Shown here: positions 28,580 through 38,302 of the stretch, piece by piece
Numbering within the stretch: position 1 is the stretch's first letter
Layout: the number at the start of each line of letters is the position of its first letter
NCBI GenBank assembly: GCA_024228935.1
Contig: JAAESX010000023.1
Location: forward strand, 1 to 54,735
From: Pseudomonadota bacterium
GTDB lineage: Bacteria > Myxococcota_A > UBA796 > CAJQPC01
Reading direction: 5' to 3'
Length of the DNA stretch: 54,735 nt
The notes under the pieces: model-generated
Seen by the model: only the letters and a program-made list of their open reading frames with translations
The model's database searches: none
Told to the model about the DNA's origin: nothing
Program-made: the position numbers and the translations under genes

Positions 28580-29490
28580 TCGGGCACGTCTTCCGAAGAC
28601 TGCTGGCCATCCTTCCGCTGGTCATCCTGCTCGCGTTCATGACGTTCCTGCTGCTGCAGCTGGCGCCGGGAGGACCGTTCGACGCCGAGCGGAACTTCCC
28701 GCCCGAGATCCAGAAGCAGCTCGAGGCCCGCTTCGCGCTGGACCAGCCTTGGTACAGCCAGTTCTGGGGGTACCTCACCGGTCTGGCCGACGGCACGCTG
28801 CCGAGCATGAAGCGGCCGGGCCTGACCGTCGGCGAGCTGATCGGCGAGAGCTTCCCGGTCAGCCTGACGCTGGGCGCCCTGGCGATGGGCTTCGCCATGT
28901 GCCTCGGCATCACGAGCGGCATCATCGGCGCCATCCGCCAGAACACGGTCTGGGACTGGACGACGATGGGCATCGCGCTCATCGGCATCTCGGTCCCGAA
29001 CTTCGTGCTCGGCCCCCTGCTCATCCTGATCTTCGCGCTCGGACTCGGCTGGGTTCCCCCGGCTCGCTGGGACGGGCTCGAGACGATGATCCTGCCGGCC
29101 ATCACGCTCGGGCTTGCCTACGCCGCGTACATCGCCCGGCTGACGCGCGCGGGGATGCTCGAGGTGATCCGAACCGACTTCGTGCGCACCGCTCGGGCCA
29201 AGGGCCTCGCCGAGCACATCGTCGTCATCCGGCACGCCCTGCGCGGCGCCCTGCTGCCGGTCGTCACCTTCCTCGGCCCCGCGACCGCCCGCATCATCAC
29301 CGGCACCGTGGTCATCGAGAAGATCTTCCAGGTGCCTGGACTCGGCTACTACTTCGTCCAGTCCGCGCTCGACCGGGACTACTCGATGGTGCTCGGCGTC
29401 GTCTGCTTCTACGCCTCGATCCTGATGGTCCTCAACCTGGTCGTCGACGTGGCGTACACGTGGCTCGACCCGCGGGTGAAGCTCGGATGA
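28576..29490 (+). CDS. oppB: Peptide ABC transporter permease (OppB/DppB family)
   Basis: A 304-residue inner-membrane permease starting at an ATGA overlap. A hydrophobic N-terminal helix (LLAILPLVILLAFMTFLLLQ) is followed by a periplasmic loop and the BPD_transp_1 core. The coupling loop is YIARLTRAGMLEVIRTDFVR leading into TARAKGL, which contacts the ATPases. The typical closing region includes GTVVIEKIFQVPGLGYYF. It pairs with the next permease. Confidence 0.93.
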   Translation: MIGHVFRRLLAILPLVILLAFMTFLLLQLAPGGPFDAERNFPPEIQKQLEARFALDQPWYSQFWGYLTGLADGTLPSMKRPGLTVGELIGESFPVSLTLGALAMGFAMCLGITSGIIGAIRQNTVWDWTTMGIALIGISVPNFVLGPLLILIFALGLGWVPPARWDGLETMILPAITLGLAYAAYIARLTRAGMLEVIRTDFVRTARAKGLAEHIVVIRHALRGALLPVVTFLGPATARIITGTVVIEKIFQVPGLGYYFVQSALDRDYSMVLGVVCFYASILMVLNLVVDVAYTWLDPRVKLG

Positions 29491-30395
29491 GCGCCGTCGT
29501 CGCCGAAGGAAGCAGCCTGTGGGCCGATGCGTGGAAGCGCTGGAAGCGGCACCGCATCTCCGTCTTCAGTGGTGTGGTGCTGGTCGGCATCATCCTGTTC
29601 TGCGTGGTCGGTCCGCCCGTCGTCGCCGCCACCTGGGGCTGGACGTACGAGGCCCAGGACATCACGCTGGGGGCCTCGGCTCCGACCCTGTCGCACCCCT
29701 TCGGCACCGACGTTCTGGGCCGCGACGTGATGGTCCGCACCATGCTCGGAGGCCGGGTCTCGCTCGCCGTCGCGCTCGTCGCCACCGCCGTGAGCCTGTT
29801 CGTCGGCGTCACGTACGGGGCCACCTCGGGCTACGCGGGCGGCCGGGTCGACTCCATCATGATGCGCATCGTCGACCTGATGCTCTCGACGCCGTACCTG
29901 CTGCTGGTCATCGTGCTGATGGCCGTCATCCCGCCCGCGAGCGTGTCCATCGGCGGGCTCGACGGCTCGATCATCCTGATGTTCGGCGCGCTGGGGCTCG
30001 TGTCCTGGCTCATCCTCGCCCGCATCGTGCGCGGTCAGGTCCTGGCCCTGAAGGAGCGTGAGTTCGTCGAGGCCGCTCGCGCCATCGGCGTCTCGCCGAT
30101 GACCATCCTCTTCCGCCACATCGTGCCCAACACGCTGGGCCCGGTCATCGTCTACAGCACGCTCACCATCCCGAGCGTGATGCTGTCCGAGGCCTTCCTC
30201 AGCTTCCTGGGGCTCGGCATCCGCGAGCCCGAGGCCAGCTGGGGCACCCTCGTCAACGACGGCGCCAACGCGATGGTCGTCTACCCCTGGTTGCTCCTGT
30301 TCCCGGGCCTGTTGATGACCCTGACGCTGTTCTGCCTGAACTTCCTGGGCGATGGGCTTCGCGACGCCCTCGACCCGAACGCGAGCCCCTCATGA
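29487..30395 (+). CDS. oppC: Peptide ABC transporter permease (OppC/DppC family)
   Basis: A 302-residue permease starting at an ATGA overlap with oppB. It has the OppC N-terminal region with a basic stretch ([17 protein letters not shown]), then [20 protein letters not shown], and a coupling loop ending in [13 protein letters not shown]. The C-terminus [20 protein letters not shown] is family-typical. It forms the translocation pore with OppB. Confidence 0.93.
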   Translation: MSAVVAEGSSLWADAWKRWKRHRISVFSGVVLVGIILFCVVGPPVVAATWGWTYEAQDITLGASAPTLSHPFGTDVLGRDVMVRTMLGGRVSLAVALVATAVSLFVGVTYGATSGYAGGRVDSIMMRIVDLMLSTPYLLLVIVLMAVIPPASVSIGGLDGSIILMFGALGLVSWLILARIVRGQVLALKEREFVEAARAIGVSPMTILFRHIVPNTLGPVIVYSTLTIPSVMLSEAFLSFLGLGIREPEASWGTLVNDGANAMVVYPWLLLFPGLLMTLTLFCLNFLGDGLRDALDPNASPS

Positions 30396-31366
30396 GCGTG
30401 CTCTCGGTCCAAGGCCTCCAGACGTACTTCGACACCGACGACGGGGTCGTGAAGGCGGTCAACGGCGTCAGCTTCGACGTCAACGCCGGCGAGATCCTGG
30501 GACTGGTCGGCGAGTCCGGCTCGGGCAAGAGCGTCACCAATCTCAGCATCTTGCGGCTGGTCCCGACACCTCCGGGCCGGTACGCCGGCGGGCGAGTGCT
30601 GTTCAAGGGCGAAGACGTCCTGAAGATGCCCGAGTCGGAGCTGCGTGGGCTGCGTGGCAAGCGCATCGCCATGATCTTCCAGGACCCGATGACGTCGCTC
30701 AACCCGTACCTGCGGGTCAGTCGTCAGATCGGCGAGGTCCTCGAGCTGCACGAGGGCATGTCGTCGAGCCAGGCGCTGAAGCGCAGCACCGAGCTGCTCG
30801 AGATGGTGGGCATCCCGGACCCCGCGGCGCGTGTCCATCAGTACCCGCACGAGTTCTCGGGGGGCATGCGGCAGCGCGTCATGATCGCGATGGCGCTGGC
30901 CTGCAAGCCCGAGCTGCTGCTGGCCGACGAGCCGACCACGGCGCTCGACGTCACCATCCAGGCCCAGATCCTGGAGCTGATCCGGGGGCTGTGCCGCGAG
31001 CTGGGAACGGCCGTCATCCTGGTGACCCACGACCTGGGCGTCGTCGCCGGCGTCGCCGACCGGGTGGCCGTCATGTACGCCGGCCGCATCGTCGAGCAGG
31101 CGGACGTCGTCCCGTTGTTCCGGGACCCGCAACATCCCTACACGCGCGGGCTGTTGGCGTCGGTCCCCCGCCTCGACACCCGCGGGGAGCTCCAGCCCAT
31201 CGAGGGCCTGCCTCCGAATGTCGCCGACCTGCCCCCGGGGTGCGCATTCGCTCCTCGGTGTGCGAACAAGGTGGCCCGCTGCGCCGAGGTCCCGCCGTGG
31301 TTCGGCACCGAAGCGCGAGGTGCGGCCTGCTGGGAGCTCGCTCCGAAGTCCGAGGAGCCGGCATGA
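30392..31366 (+). CDS. oppD: Peptide ABC transporter ATPase (OppD/DppD family)
   Basis: A 324-residue ATPase overlapping oppC (ATGA). Walker A is GESGSGKS, the ABC signature reads FSGGMRQR, and Walker B is [12 protein letters not shown], followed by the H-loop TLVTHDLG-like segment ([14 protein letters not shown]). The C-terminal oligopeptide-transporter extension carries Cys residues (GCAFAPRC and ARCAEVPP), which in relatives can bind an Fe-S cluster. It energises uptake together with OppF. Confidence 0.94.
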   Translation: MSVLSVQGLQTYFDTDDGVVKAVNGVSFDVNAGEILGLVGESGSGKSVTNLSILRLVPTPPGRYAGGRVLFKGEDVLKMPESELRGLRGKRIAMIFQDPMTSLNPYLRVSRQIGEVLELHEGMSSSQALKRSTELLEMVGIPDPAARVHQYPHEFSGGMRQRVMIAMALACKPELLLADEPTTALDVTIQAQILELIRGLCRELGTAVILVTHDLGVVAGVADRVAVMYAGRIVEQADVVPLFRDPQHPYTRGLLASVPRLDTRGELQPIEGLPPNVADLPPGCAFAPRCANKVARCAEVPPWFGTEARGAACWELAPKSEEPA

Positions 31367-32343
31367 GCGCGCTGCTCGAGGTCCGCGACCTGAAGGTCCA
31401 CTTCCCCGTCTACAGCTCGGGGCTGTTCCGACGCGTGACGGGCCACGTCCAGGCGGTCGACGGCCTGAGCTTCGACATCGCCCCTGGCGAGATCCTGGGC
31501 CTCGTCGGTGAGTCCGGCTGCGGCAAGAGCACCACTGGCCGGGCCATCCTGCGACTCGTCGAGCCGACCGCCGGCCAGGTGCTGTTCGACGGCCAGGACG
31601 TGGGTCAGCTGAGCGGCGAAGCGATGCGCAAGCTGCGACGGGAGATGCAGATCATCTTCCAGGACCCGTACGCCTCGCTGAACCCCCGGATGACGGTCGG
31701 CGACATCATCACCGAGCCGCTGAGCACCCACGGACTGGTGTCGGGCAAGACCGAGCAGATGCGGCGCGCCCAGGAGCTGATGGAGCAGACGGGCCTGGAT
31801 CCCCGCTTCGTCCGCCGGTACCCCCACGAGTTCTCAGGGGGGCAGCGTCAGCGCATCGGCATCGCGCGGGCCCTGGCCAGCGAGCCGCGCCTCATCGTCT
31901 GCGACGAGCCCATCTCGGCGCTCGACGTCAGCATCCAGGCGCAGATCCTGAACCTGCTGCAGGAGCTCGCTCGCGACCGGGGGCTCTCCTACCTGTTCAT
32001 CGCGCACGACCTGTCGGCTATCCGGCACATCTGCGACCGCATCGCGGTGATGTACCTGGGCCGCATCGTCGAGATCGGGACCTATGCCCAGATCTGCGAC
32101 AACCCCGAGCATCCCTACACCCAGGCGCTGGTGAGCGCGGTCCCCGTGCCGGACCCGGTGAAGGAGCGCGAGCGGCATCGCATCGTGCTGACCGGTGACG
32201 TGCCCTCGCCGCTGAACCCACCCGCGGGCTGCCGGTTCCACACCCGTTGCCACAAGCACATCGAGTCGGCCTGCAAGACGGACGTGCCCGAGCTGAAGAC
32301 GCTGGGCGACGGTCGCCGCGCCGCCTGCCACTTCGTGGACTGA
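31363..32343 (+). CDS. oppF: Peptide ABC transporter ATPase (OppF/DppF family)
   Basis: A 326-residue ATPase starting at an ATGA overlap with oppD. It has Walker [10 protein letters not shown], the Q-loop [14 protein letters not shown] typical of OppF, the signature [15 protein letters not shown], Walker [13 protein letters not shown] and the H-loop FIAHDLSAI. The C-terminal extension contains [15 protein letters not shown]. It is the last gene of the operon. Its last 510 bases are overlapped antisense by the open frame of the agmatine-deiminase-like gene. Confidence 0.94.
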   Translation: MSALLEVRDLKVHFPVYSSGLFRRVTGHVQAVDGLSFDIAPGEILGLVGESGCGKSTTGRAILRLVEPTAGQVLFDGQDVGQLSGEAMRKLRREMQIIFQDPYASLNPRMTVGDIITEPLSTHGLVSGKTEQMRRAQELMEQTGLDPRFVRRYPHEFSGGQRQRIGIARALASEPRLIVCDEPISALDVSIQAQILNLLQELARDRGLSYLFIAHDLSAIRHICDRIAVMYLGRIVEIGTYAQICDNPEHPYTQALVSAVPVPDPVKERERHRIVLTGDVPSPLNPPAGCRFHTRCHKHIESACKTDVPELKTLGDGRRAACHFVD

Positions 32344-33399
32344 CGACGCTTCCCTCGCTTCGCTGGGGTTCGGCCGCCCAATGACTAGGGCTACCGGCTG
32401 ATCGTTCGTCACGCAGTGAACGCCGCCCCCGTTGTTCCAGAGAGCGTCGACGTTGACGAAGCGGATCTGGCGGCCGAGGAAGAGCTCCTCGAGCGTGGAC
32501 TGGGCCAGCGCGTTCTGAGCCGCATCCCCGCTGTCGCCGACCAGCACGAAGCCGTTGCCGACCAGGACGTTCAGCAGCATGGCGGCGTTCTCGGCCTCGA
32601 GCCTCTGGATCTTCAGGTCAGGCCGCTGCTCGGCGATCTGCTCCGCGATGCTGTCCATCAGCTCGCTGCCGTCGCCGCCGACCAGGATCGTGTCCTCGGC
32701 GACGAAGCGGGCCATCCCGTCGATGTGTCCGCGCGTGCCATCCCAGGGATCGAAGCCCTCGACGACGATGACCGAGCTCACCCCCAGGGCCTCCTGGAAC
32801 GCGGCGACGGCCTCGTCCTGGCTCAGCTGCGGGTTGCGCTGGCCGACGACGCTCCAGTTCACCATCGCGGTGTCGAGCCCGTTGACCTCGAGGTCCCCTC
32901 GCTCGTGCACCAGCGAGACCTGCTCCAGCGGAAGGTCCAACAGCTCGGCCACGGCGTCGGGCACCGCGTTGTCCTTGTCGTAGGGCACGTTGCCGAAGCC
33001 ACCTCCCCAGCCGTCGAAGGCCCAGTTCTGCAGGACCAGCTCGCCCTCGTTCTCCAGGTAGCGGGGGCCGTCGTCGCGCATCCAGGAGCTGTCGTTGGGG
33101 ATGACCTTGAAGCGCAGCCGCGCCGAGTCGACGTCAGCGAGCGCCTCGCGGGCGTCCTGCTCGAGGCCGGCGCTGTTCACCACGACAACGACGTCCTCGA
33201 ACTCGGCGATGCTGGTGACGATGTTCGTGAACGTCGGCTCGATGCGCGCGCCCTCCCAGCTCTGGGGCCACTGAAGCCAGACGGCCTCCTGCTCCTCCCA
33301 CTCCGCCGGCATGCGCCGGCGGCCCTCGACGAGGTCTGTGACGGCGGGTTCACCGGGCTGCATGCCGGAGACGCAGGCGAGAAGGACGGGGGTGAGCAT
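31834..33399 (-). CDS. Agmatine deiminase/peptidyl-arginine deiminase-family lipoprotein with run-on C-terminus
   Basis: An exported lipoprotein (MLTPVLLAC, Cys9) of the porphyromonas-type peptidyl-arginine deiminase/agmatine deiminase family, hydrolysing guanidino groups. Visible catalytic features are [16 protein letters not shown], the catalytic His in [11 protein letters not shown] and the catalytic Cys in [12 protein letters not shown]. The family normally ends soon after that Cys, which corresponds to about base 32395. Here no stop occurs and the frame continues about 186 codons, most of it antisense to oppF, giving 521 residues. Two TAG triplets lie within 12 bases in the next frame, so a small indel probably removed the stop, either in the genome or in the assembly. 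The domain region 32395-33399 is well supported. Confidence 0.75.
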   Translation of the reverse strand: MLTPVLLACVSGMQPGEPAVTDLVEGRRRMPAEWEEQEAVWLQWPQSWEGARIEPTFTNIVTSIAEFEDVVVVVNSAGLEQDAREALADVDSARLRFKVIPNDSSWMRDDGPRYLENEGELVLQNWAFDGWGGGFGNVPYDKDNAVPDAVAELLDLPLEQVSLVHERGDLEVNGLDTAMVNWSVVGQRNPQLSQDEAVAAFQEALGVSSVIVVEGFDPWDGTRGHIDGMARFVAEDTILVGGDGSELMDSIAEQIAEQRPDLKIQRLEAENAAMLLNVLVGNGFVLVGDSGDAAQNALAQSTLEELFLGRQIRFVNVDALWNNGGGVHCVTNDQPVALVIGRPNPSEAREASSVHEVAGGAATVAQRLQLGHVRLAGRLDVLVATGVEPAARGWVQRRGHVTGQHDAMPLALLHRVRHGDRAHQRLGVGMLGVVADLGIGPDLDDAAQVHHRDAVADVPDSRQVVRDEQVGEPPVASELLQQVQDLRLDADVERRDGLVADDEARLAGQGPRDADALTLPP

Positions 33400-34496
33400 C
33401 AGGACGACCTTGGCAGGAGTTCACCCCGAAGCGTGCAGGCCGCTCCTGAACCGAAGCTGAACTCGGCTCCAGAACCAATCTGGTTCGATGTGACGAGGTC
33501 CTGGTCCCCTGTCTGCTCTTGTGCGGGAATCTCCCGGAAGATCTCCTCAGCCATCGCGTAGTACTCGAGCTTGCGCTCGATCTCGTCGCGGTCCGCCGCC
33601 GCCCATTCGCTCAGGAGAGCACGGGTATCGGCGTCGAGCTCGGGGTCCTCGGCGGCCAGCTCGAACGGGTCGGCCATGTCGCCCAGCCGCTCGATCTCCT
33701 CGCGCGCACTCGCCATGGCATCCGCCGGGTCCGGGTCGTCGTCCGTGACCACCAGTCCGGTGTGGTCCTGCGAGCGGTCCACGAGCAGGCCCGAGCCGGG
33801 GATCCCGCCGCTGCGAACGCTGAGCCGGCACGGGGCTCCCCGCCACGTCTCGATCTCGAACGAGCCGTCGTCCGCCAGGTAGGTCGAGCCGTCAGCGCAC
33901 CCGTTCAGCCAAGCGTCCTCGGGGTCCGCCGGCGCACCCTCGGCGGTCTTCACCGACCCGCTCAAGAGCACGCGCTCAGCGGGGACGAAGCGGCAGCTGC
34001 CGACCTCGCCCGGGAACGCATCGGTCCACTCGAGCGTCCCGAGCGGCACGGCCGCCTCTTCGAGCAGCTCGCGCCACAGATCAGCGTCCTCCATCAGCAG
34101 CGTGTTCGGGGGCCGAACGGAGTGCATGTTCGCGATGCCACTCGCCGCCTGGACCGAGCCCTCGACGCCCGTGTCCGTCCAGACGAACCGACGCAATCGG
34201 CGCACCTCGATCTCGTCCGGCACGTCGGAGGGGAGCGGGCACCGCACCACGCCGAGGCCGCTCATCTCGGCGGCGGCTACCAGGGCGCGCGACTCGACCA
34301 GCTCGGGCGAGTCCTCGTCGGCGTCGGCGTCCTCCGCTGCCGGGGCCTGCTCGCCGGTCGAGGTCCGCACCTGGACGGCTGGGCCCGCTGCCTCGGCCTC
34401 GGGCTCGTCGACGACCGGCTCGACGGACTCGGGCCGAGAGAAGAACGCCAGCACGGCGATGACCGCGAGCGCAGCAAAGGGCAGCCAGCGCTTCAC
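33399..34496 (-). CDS. Hypothetical membrane-anchored protein
   Basis: A 365-residue protein of unknown function. A GTG start at 34496 overlaps the preceding stop (GTGA). The N-terminus has one hydrophobic segment (WLPFAALAVIAVLAFF), acting as an anchor or uncleaved signal, followed by an acidic Pro/Ala/Glu-rich linker. The middle (about 180-250) has a carboxypeptidase-regulatory-like beta segment (LLSGSVKTAEGAPADPEDAW, then YLADDGSFEIETWRG). A charged helical region precedes the C-terminus. It overlaps the deiminase start by one base (TGATG), so the two are co-translated and may both act in the envelope. Confidence 0.65.
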   Translation of the reverse strand: MKRWLPFAALAVIAVLAFFSRPESVEPVVDEPEAEAAGPAVQVRTSTGEQAPAAEDADADEDSPELVESRALVAAAEMSGLGVVRCPLPSDVPDEIEVRRLRRFVWTDTGVEGSVQAASGIANMHSVRPPNTLLMEDADLWRELLEEAAVPLGTLEWTDAFPGEVGSCRFVPAERVLLSGSVKTAEGAPADPEDAWLNGCADGSTYLADDGSFEIETWRGAPCRLSVRSGGIPGSGLLVDRSQDHTGLVVTDDDPDPADAMASAREEIERLGDMADPFELAAEDPELDADTRALLSEWAAADRDEIERKLEYYAMAEEIFREIPAQEQTGDQDLVTSNQIGSGAEFSFGSGAACTLRGELLPRSS

Positions 34497-35392
34497 AGCT
34501 CGTCCCTGGCGGCATCAGCCTTCGCATCAGCGGGCGCAGCCCCGGTGCGACCCAGGGCTCCCCTCGGTAGGCCTTCCAGCAGCCCACCAGCCGCACGCCG
34601 ACGTTGCCGAGGCCGAACACGGCGATGCCGATGAACCCGGGGATGGCGAACACCGGGTTGTCGGTGACGATGCCGGGGCTCATGAGCACGGCGCTGAGGA
34701 AGAGCCCCGTCAGCGTGACGCCGAACCAGGCCAGCGACTGGATGGCGCAGCTGCGGACGAACGGCCTGTCCTTGCCCATGAACAGGTAGTAGAGCGAGGC
34801 CAGGGGCCAGATCCCCTGCAACGGAAGCCAGCACATCATGCCGGCGGTCTTGTCCGACATGCCCATCCGGCCCATCGAGCCGACCCCGGTGTCGATCAGC
34901 TCGGTGCCCATGGCCGCCGCCGCCCGCTCGCCGAGCGCCTTCAGCTCCTTGGCGGGACCTTGGCGAGCAGCGTCTCGACCTCGGCGTCCTCGACCCGCTC
35001 GAGCGCGATGAACTTCACCATCGCGTTCGGCTGACGGATGCGCAGCTTCCCGGTGGCCGAGGAGACGTCCAGGACGCGGCGGCTCGCCAGCGACAGCTCC
35101 TTGTGCTTCACCACCTTGCGCAGCCCGACCACGAGCCCGATGAAGGCCGGAATCGCCAGGATGACACCCCACATCAGCCCGACGAGCACGACGCCGTTCG
35201 GGTCTCCAGAGCCCACCGCCGTCAGCACGACCCAGATGACGCCATGACGACCGGCAGCACGATGGCCATGATCAGGCCCTGCTGCTTGATGTGGTCGGCC
35301 GGCTTCTGGAAGGTCCAGATCGGGCCCTCGATGGTCACCCAGCTCTCCAGCGAGAACGCCTTCTTCATCTGGGCCTGCAGCTCGGGGGTCAC
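34493..35392 (-). pseudogene. Membrane protein gene with three apparent -1 frameshifts
   Basis: Three reading frames join into one sensible protein of about 300 residues. It starts at GTG 35392 (MTPELQAQMKKAFSLESWV), continues in a second frame from about 35243 (GVIWVVLTAVGSG through KFIALERVEDAEVETLLAK), a third frame from about 34956 (AKELKALGERAAAAMG, then a DUF4870/Tic20-like membrane part with MMCWLPLQGIWPLASLYYLF), and a fourth segment from about 34543 ending APADAKADAARDEL at 34493. Each junction is repaired by adding one base to a G/C run (near 35242, 34954 and 34540). Both ends show the usual 4-base overlaps with neighbours. Homopolymer errors in the sequence are as likely as true decay. 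Confidence 0.7.
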
Positions 35393-36342
35393 GGGTGCCC
35401 CCGACCGACGGCGAGCCAGGCGCTCCAGGCCCCGACGCCTTCCTGGCGCGCGATGAACGGCGAGTAGCCCCCGGCGACGTCGACCGACCAGCGTCCCTTG
35501 GACCAGCCACCATCCAAGCCGAGCCCGGTGCGCGAGACGCCCTCGCTCGTCACGATGTCGGCGACCGCGTCGATGCGCAGCTCGCTCGCGGCGATGGGCC
35601 CACGCCAGCCGCCACCGGCTCGTGCCGCCAGGTAGTCCTCCATCCAGAACTCACCCCAACCGGCGCCGGCCAGAGGCACGACGTAGGGGTTCAGGCCGCC
35701 CACACGCGCCAGGAGCACCTCGTCCTGGGCGTCGGCCACCTGTCCTCGCAGCTCGAGACGGGGCCCCAGCGGGCGCTCCGGCCGGGCGGTGAGCTCGCCA
35801 CTGACCCGGGGGGACCAGGTCGTGCCGTTCCGGTCCACGCCCGCTCGCACCACCAGCTGGGCCTCGTCGGTCCACCAGCCCACGAACCCGCTCCCCGACA
35901 GGACCCAGCGGGGGTCGAGCAGGTCGACCTCGGTCGTGGCCGTGTCGGCGAACCACCAGTAGCGGGCGGCCGCGTCGACCCCTGCGTAGGTGCCACGCGG
36001 GAGGTAGCGGACCACGCCGCCTTCCGGTCCCGCGTACGACGCCATCATCGCGCGGGTCGGGTCCGGGGCGCCGTCGGTCCAAGGAGACGGCATGAGGCCC
36101 GCGACGCCGAACTCCGAGCGCGCGGCGAGCCAAGCGCGACCGGTCTCGAGCGACGGGTCCCAGCGCAACTGGACGGTGTCCGTGTAGAGGCCGAGCGTCA
36201 CGTCGCGGCGCCTGGCCTCTACGGTGAGCAGGCCATGGGGGGACGCGTTGATGTCGGCGCCGACCTGGAACGCGACCGTGGTCTCTCGGGTGGGCGCGGC
36301 GGGTGTCTCACCGGCGAGCGCAGCGGGGATCCACAGGAGCAT
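35389..36342 (-). CDS. Exported beta-rich envelope protein, possibly outer-membrane barrel
   Basis: A 317-residue protein with a short signal peptide (MLLWIPAALAG). The mature part alternates hydrophobic and polar residues with many Gly, Trp and Tyr, for example AGVDAAARYWWFADTATTEV and VLSGSGFVGWWTDEAQLVV, consistent with amphipathic beta strands. The terminal residue is Pro rather than the usual aromatic, so barrel insertion is uncertain. It starts 6 bases after the MATE transporter stop and overlaps the next gene by four bases. The function is unknown. Confidence 0.65.
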   Translation of the reverse strand: MLLWIPAALAGETPAAPTRETTVAFQVGADINASPHGLLTVEARRRDVTLGLYTDTVQLRWDPSLETGRAWLAARSEFGVAGLMPSPWTDGAPDPTRAMMASYAGPEGGVVRYLPRGTYAGVDAAARYWWFADTATTEVDLLDPRWVLSGSGFVGWWTDEAQLVVRAGVDRNGTTWSPRVSGELTARPERPLGPRLELRGQVADAQDEVLLARVGGLNPYVVPLAGAGWGEFWMEDYLAARAGGGWRGPIAASELRIDAVADIVTSEGVSRTGLGLDGGWSKGRWSVDVAGGYSPFIARQEGVGAWSAWLAVGRGHP

Positions 36343-36348
36343 CCCGAC

Positions 36349-37692
36349 CTATACCCGCTGGCCCCCCCGACGTCCGATCCAGTGGACCCGCCCGGCCAGC
36401 AGGAACGAGACGGCCGCCAGGCTGAGCACCAGCCCGAGCCACAGCCCCTGCTCGTCCCAGCCGCGGTGGAACGCCAGGTAGTAGGCCACCGGCAGCCCGA
36501 AGCCCCAGAAGCCGAGAGCGGCCAGGACCGCGGGCCAGCGCGTGTCTCCCGCCCCACGCAGGACACCAGCCGCGACCGCCTGCACGCCGTCGAACAGCTG
36601 GAACGCAGCGGCGAGCGGCAACAGCGTCACGACCACGGCGATGACCGCGGCGTCGTCGGTGTAGATGCCGGCGATCGGCTCGGGGAGTGTCAGCAGCAGG
36701 ATCGACGAGGTGCCCATCACGACGAGCGACAGCGCGACGCCGATCCAGCCGGACCGCTGCCAGGGCAGGCCTGCACCGACGAGGTTTCCGACCCGAGTGG
36801 CGCTGGCGGCCGCGAGCCCGAACGAGATCATGAACGCGATGGTCGTCGTGCTGAGCGCGACCGAGTGCGCGGCCAGGTGACGGGCGCCCAGCCACCCCAT
36901 CAGGATCCCGATGGTGTTGAAGGCCCACACCTCGACGCCGATGTGGATGGAGACCGGTCCTCCGATGCGGACGAGCCGTGCGATGGCGCCGAGATCGAAG
37001 GCCTCGCGCCACGGGACGAGCCGCTCGCGAATCGGCGGCCAGGCCATCGCGACCAGGACCAGCGGCATGCACCAGCGGACGATGGTGGTGGCCCACCCCG
37101 TGCCCACGGCGCCGAGCTCGGGAGCGGGCCCCAGCCCGAAGATCAGCGCCGCGTTGGCGCCAATGTTGATGACGTTGGCGAGCACGACGACGTACGCCGC
37201 CGGCCGCATGATTCCGAGTCCCTGCAGGAACTGCTTCAGGGCGAAGAAGACCAGCGCCGGCAGCACGCTCCACGATAGCGCCTGGCAGTACTCCGCCGCG
37301 ACCGGGATGACCTCGGCGGGCTGCCCCAGGAAGCGGAGCGCCGGCTCGGCCAGGAACTGGGACACAGCGATGGGCACGGAGATGACGCAGCACAGGACGA
37401 CCGCACGAAGGAGCGCCCGGCCAGCGGCCTTCGGCTCCCCTGCCCCATGGGACTGGGCGAACACGGGGTCGATGCCGACCATCAGGCCGATGCCCAGGAT
37501 CAGCGTGCCGAACGCCCAGATGTTCCCAGCGGCAAGCGCCGCGAGCGGGATCTCACCGAGCCGCCCCACCATGACGACGTCCTCGATGGACATCGCGGTG
37601 AAGCCGCACTGGCCCAGCACGACCGGCCAGGCGAGCTGCAGGAGCGTCCGCAGCTCGTCCCGGAAGCTGCCGGACTGGAGGTCTTCGTTCAC
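36349..37692 (-). CDS. MATE-family multidrug/Na+ antiporter
   Basis: A 447-residue inner-membrane efflux transporter with about 12 hydrophobic helices in two MatE repeats. The N-terminal part reads LLQLAWPVVLGQCGFTAMS and then MVGRLGEIPLAALAAGN, a typical MATE opening; IDPVFAQSHGAGEPKAAGRA is the conserved loop after helix 2. It exports cationic compounds using an ion gradient. The GTG start at 37692 lies just after a 7-bp hairpin. It is encoded in the same direction as the exported protein upstream, 28 bases away. Confidence 0.9.
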   Translation of the reverse strand: MNEDLQSGSFRDELRTLLQLAWPVVLGQCGFTAMSIEDVVMVGRLGEIPLAALAAGNIWAFGTLILGIGLMVGIDPVFAQSHGAGEPKAAGRALLRAVVLCCVISVPIAVSQFLAEPALRFLGQPAEVIPVAAEYCQALSWSVLPALVFFALKQFLQGLGIMRPAAYVVVLANVINIGANAALIFGLGPAPELGAVGTGWATTIVRWCMPLVLVAMAWPPIRERLVPWREAFDLGAIARLVRIGGPVSIHIGVEVWAFNTIGILMGWLGARHLAAHSVALSTTTIAFMISFGLAAASATRVGNLVGAGLPWQRSGWIGVALSLVVMGTSSILLLTLPEPIAGIYTDDAAVIAVVVTLLPLAAAFQLFDGVQAVAAGVLRGAGDTRWPAVLAALGFWGFGLPVAYYLAFHRGWDEQGLWLGLVLSLAAVSFLLAGRVHWIGRRGGQRV

Positions 37693-37693
37693 G

Positions 37694-37712
37694 GCAGGGG
37701 TCTATCCCCTGC
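37694..37712 (-). promoter_or_regulatory. Hairpin directly before the MATE start codon
   Basis: GCAGGGG and CCCCTGC form a perfect 7-bp stem around a 5-base loop in the 28-base gap between the upstream stop and the GTG at 37692. On the minus strand the 5' arm holds the only Shine-Dalgarno-like purines. It could be a translational switch or an attenuator. Confidence 0.5.
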
Positions 37713-37720
37713 GACGGGGC

Positions 37721-38302
37721 CTACAGGCTGTAGGACGTCGTCTTGGTGAAGAGCTCGCCTTCGTCCTTGCTCACGCGCACCTCGATCGAGCCGCTCTGCG
37801 ACGTCACGGGGGCCTGGATCTTCATGAACGCGACGGTCGGGCCGCTGAGCGCGACGCTCGAGCCGGTCACCAGCTGGCGGCTCTCGGCCACCTTGTGGCC
37901 ATCGACGAGGACCTCGCCGACGAGCCAGAAGCTCTCCGAGAAGTCGGCGCCGGACTGCGCGACCAGGACGGGAAGCTCGACGACGACGCTGTCGCGGTCG
38001 GTGTGCACGACCTCGGCGTCGTAGTTGCCGGTCAGTGCGGTGCGGCCGACGCCACCAAAGGGCATTCGGTCGACCGTGGGGGCGCGCTCGGCGGGGGCCT
38101 CGACGCGCAGCGTGAAGTCGGCGAAGTCGTCGTCGTCCTCGGTGTCGTACAGGTCGAAGCTGTCCGCATCCGGCGTCGACTCGGCGGCCAGGAGCTCGGC
38201 GTTCTTGTCGCCCTCGATCAGGAAGTCGAACTCGTCGTCGGTCGAGGCGAGCGCGTCCTGGGCCATGGCCGGGGCGGAGATGAAGGCGAGAAGGGTCAGC
38301 AT
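37721..38302 (-). CDS. Exported protein of unknown function, sigma-54-type promoter
   Basis: A 193-residue secreted protein beginning MLTLLAFISAPAMAQ, a signal peptide cut after AMA. The mature N-terminus is rich in Asp/Glu and lacks recognisable domains; the C-terminal half (DRDSVVVELPVLVAQSG onward) looks like a beta sandwich. The ATG at 38302 was chosen over one at 38392 because AGGAG lies just upstream and it creates the signal peptide. Two -24/-12 elements upstream suggest control by RpoN and an enhancer-binding activator. No function can be named. Confidence 0.75.
   Translation of the reverse strand: MLTLLAFISAPAMAQDALASTDDEFDFLIEGDKNAELLAAESTPDADSFDLYDTEDDDDFADFTLRVEAPAERAPTVDRMPFGGVGRTALTGNYDAEVVHTDRDSVVVELPVLVAQSGADFSESFWLVGEVLVDGHKVAESRQLVTGSSVALSGPTVAFMKIQAPVTSQSGSIEVRVSKDEGELFTKTTSYSL

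Noticed and set aside
32344..32394. Terminator for the opp operon
   Set aside because: Some short inverted sequence (CCCTCGCTTCGCTGGGG) is present, but the pairing is poor and there is no T-run.
32416..33561. 381-codon plus-strand frame opposite the deiminase gene
   Set aside because: The minus strand encodes the catalytic deiminase motifs (GHID, GGGVHC); the plus frame is a low-complexity shadow.
35395..37278. 627-codon plus-strand frame opposite the envelope-protein and MATE genes
   Set aside because: The MATE and envelope-protein translations on the minus strand have helices, a signal peptide and family motifs; this frame has none.
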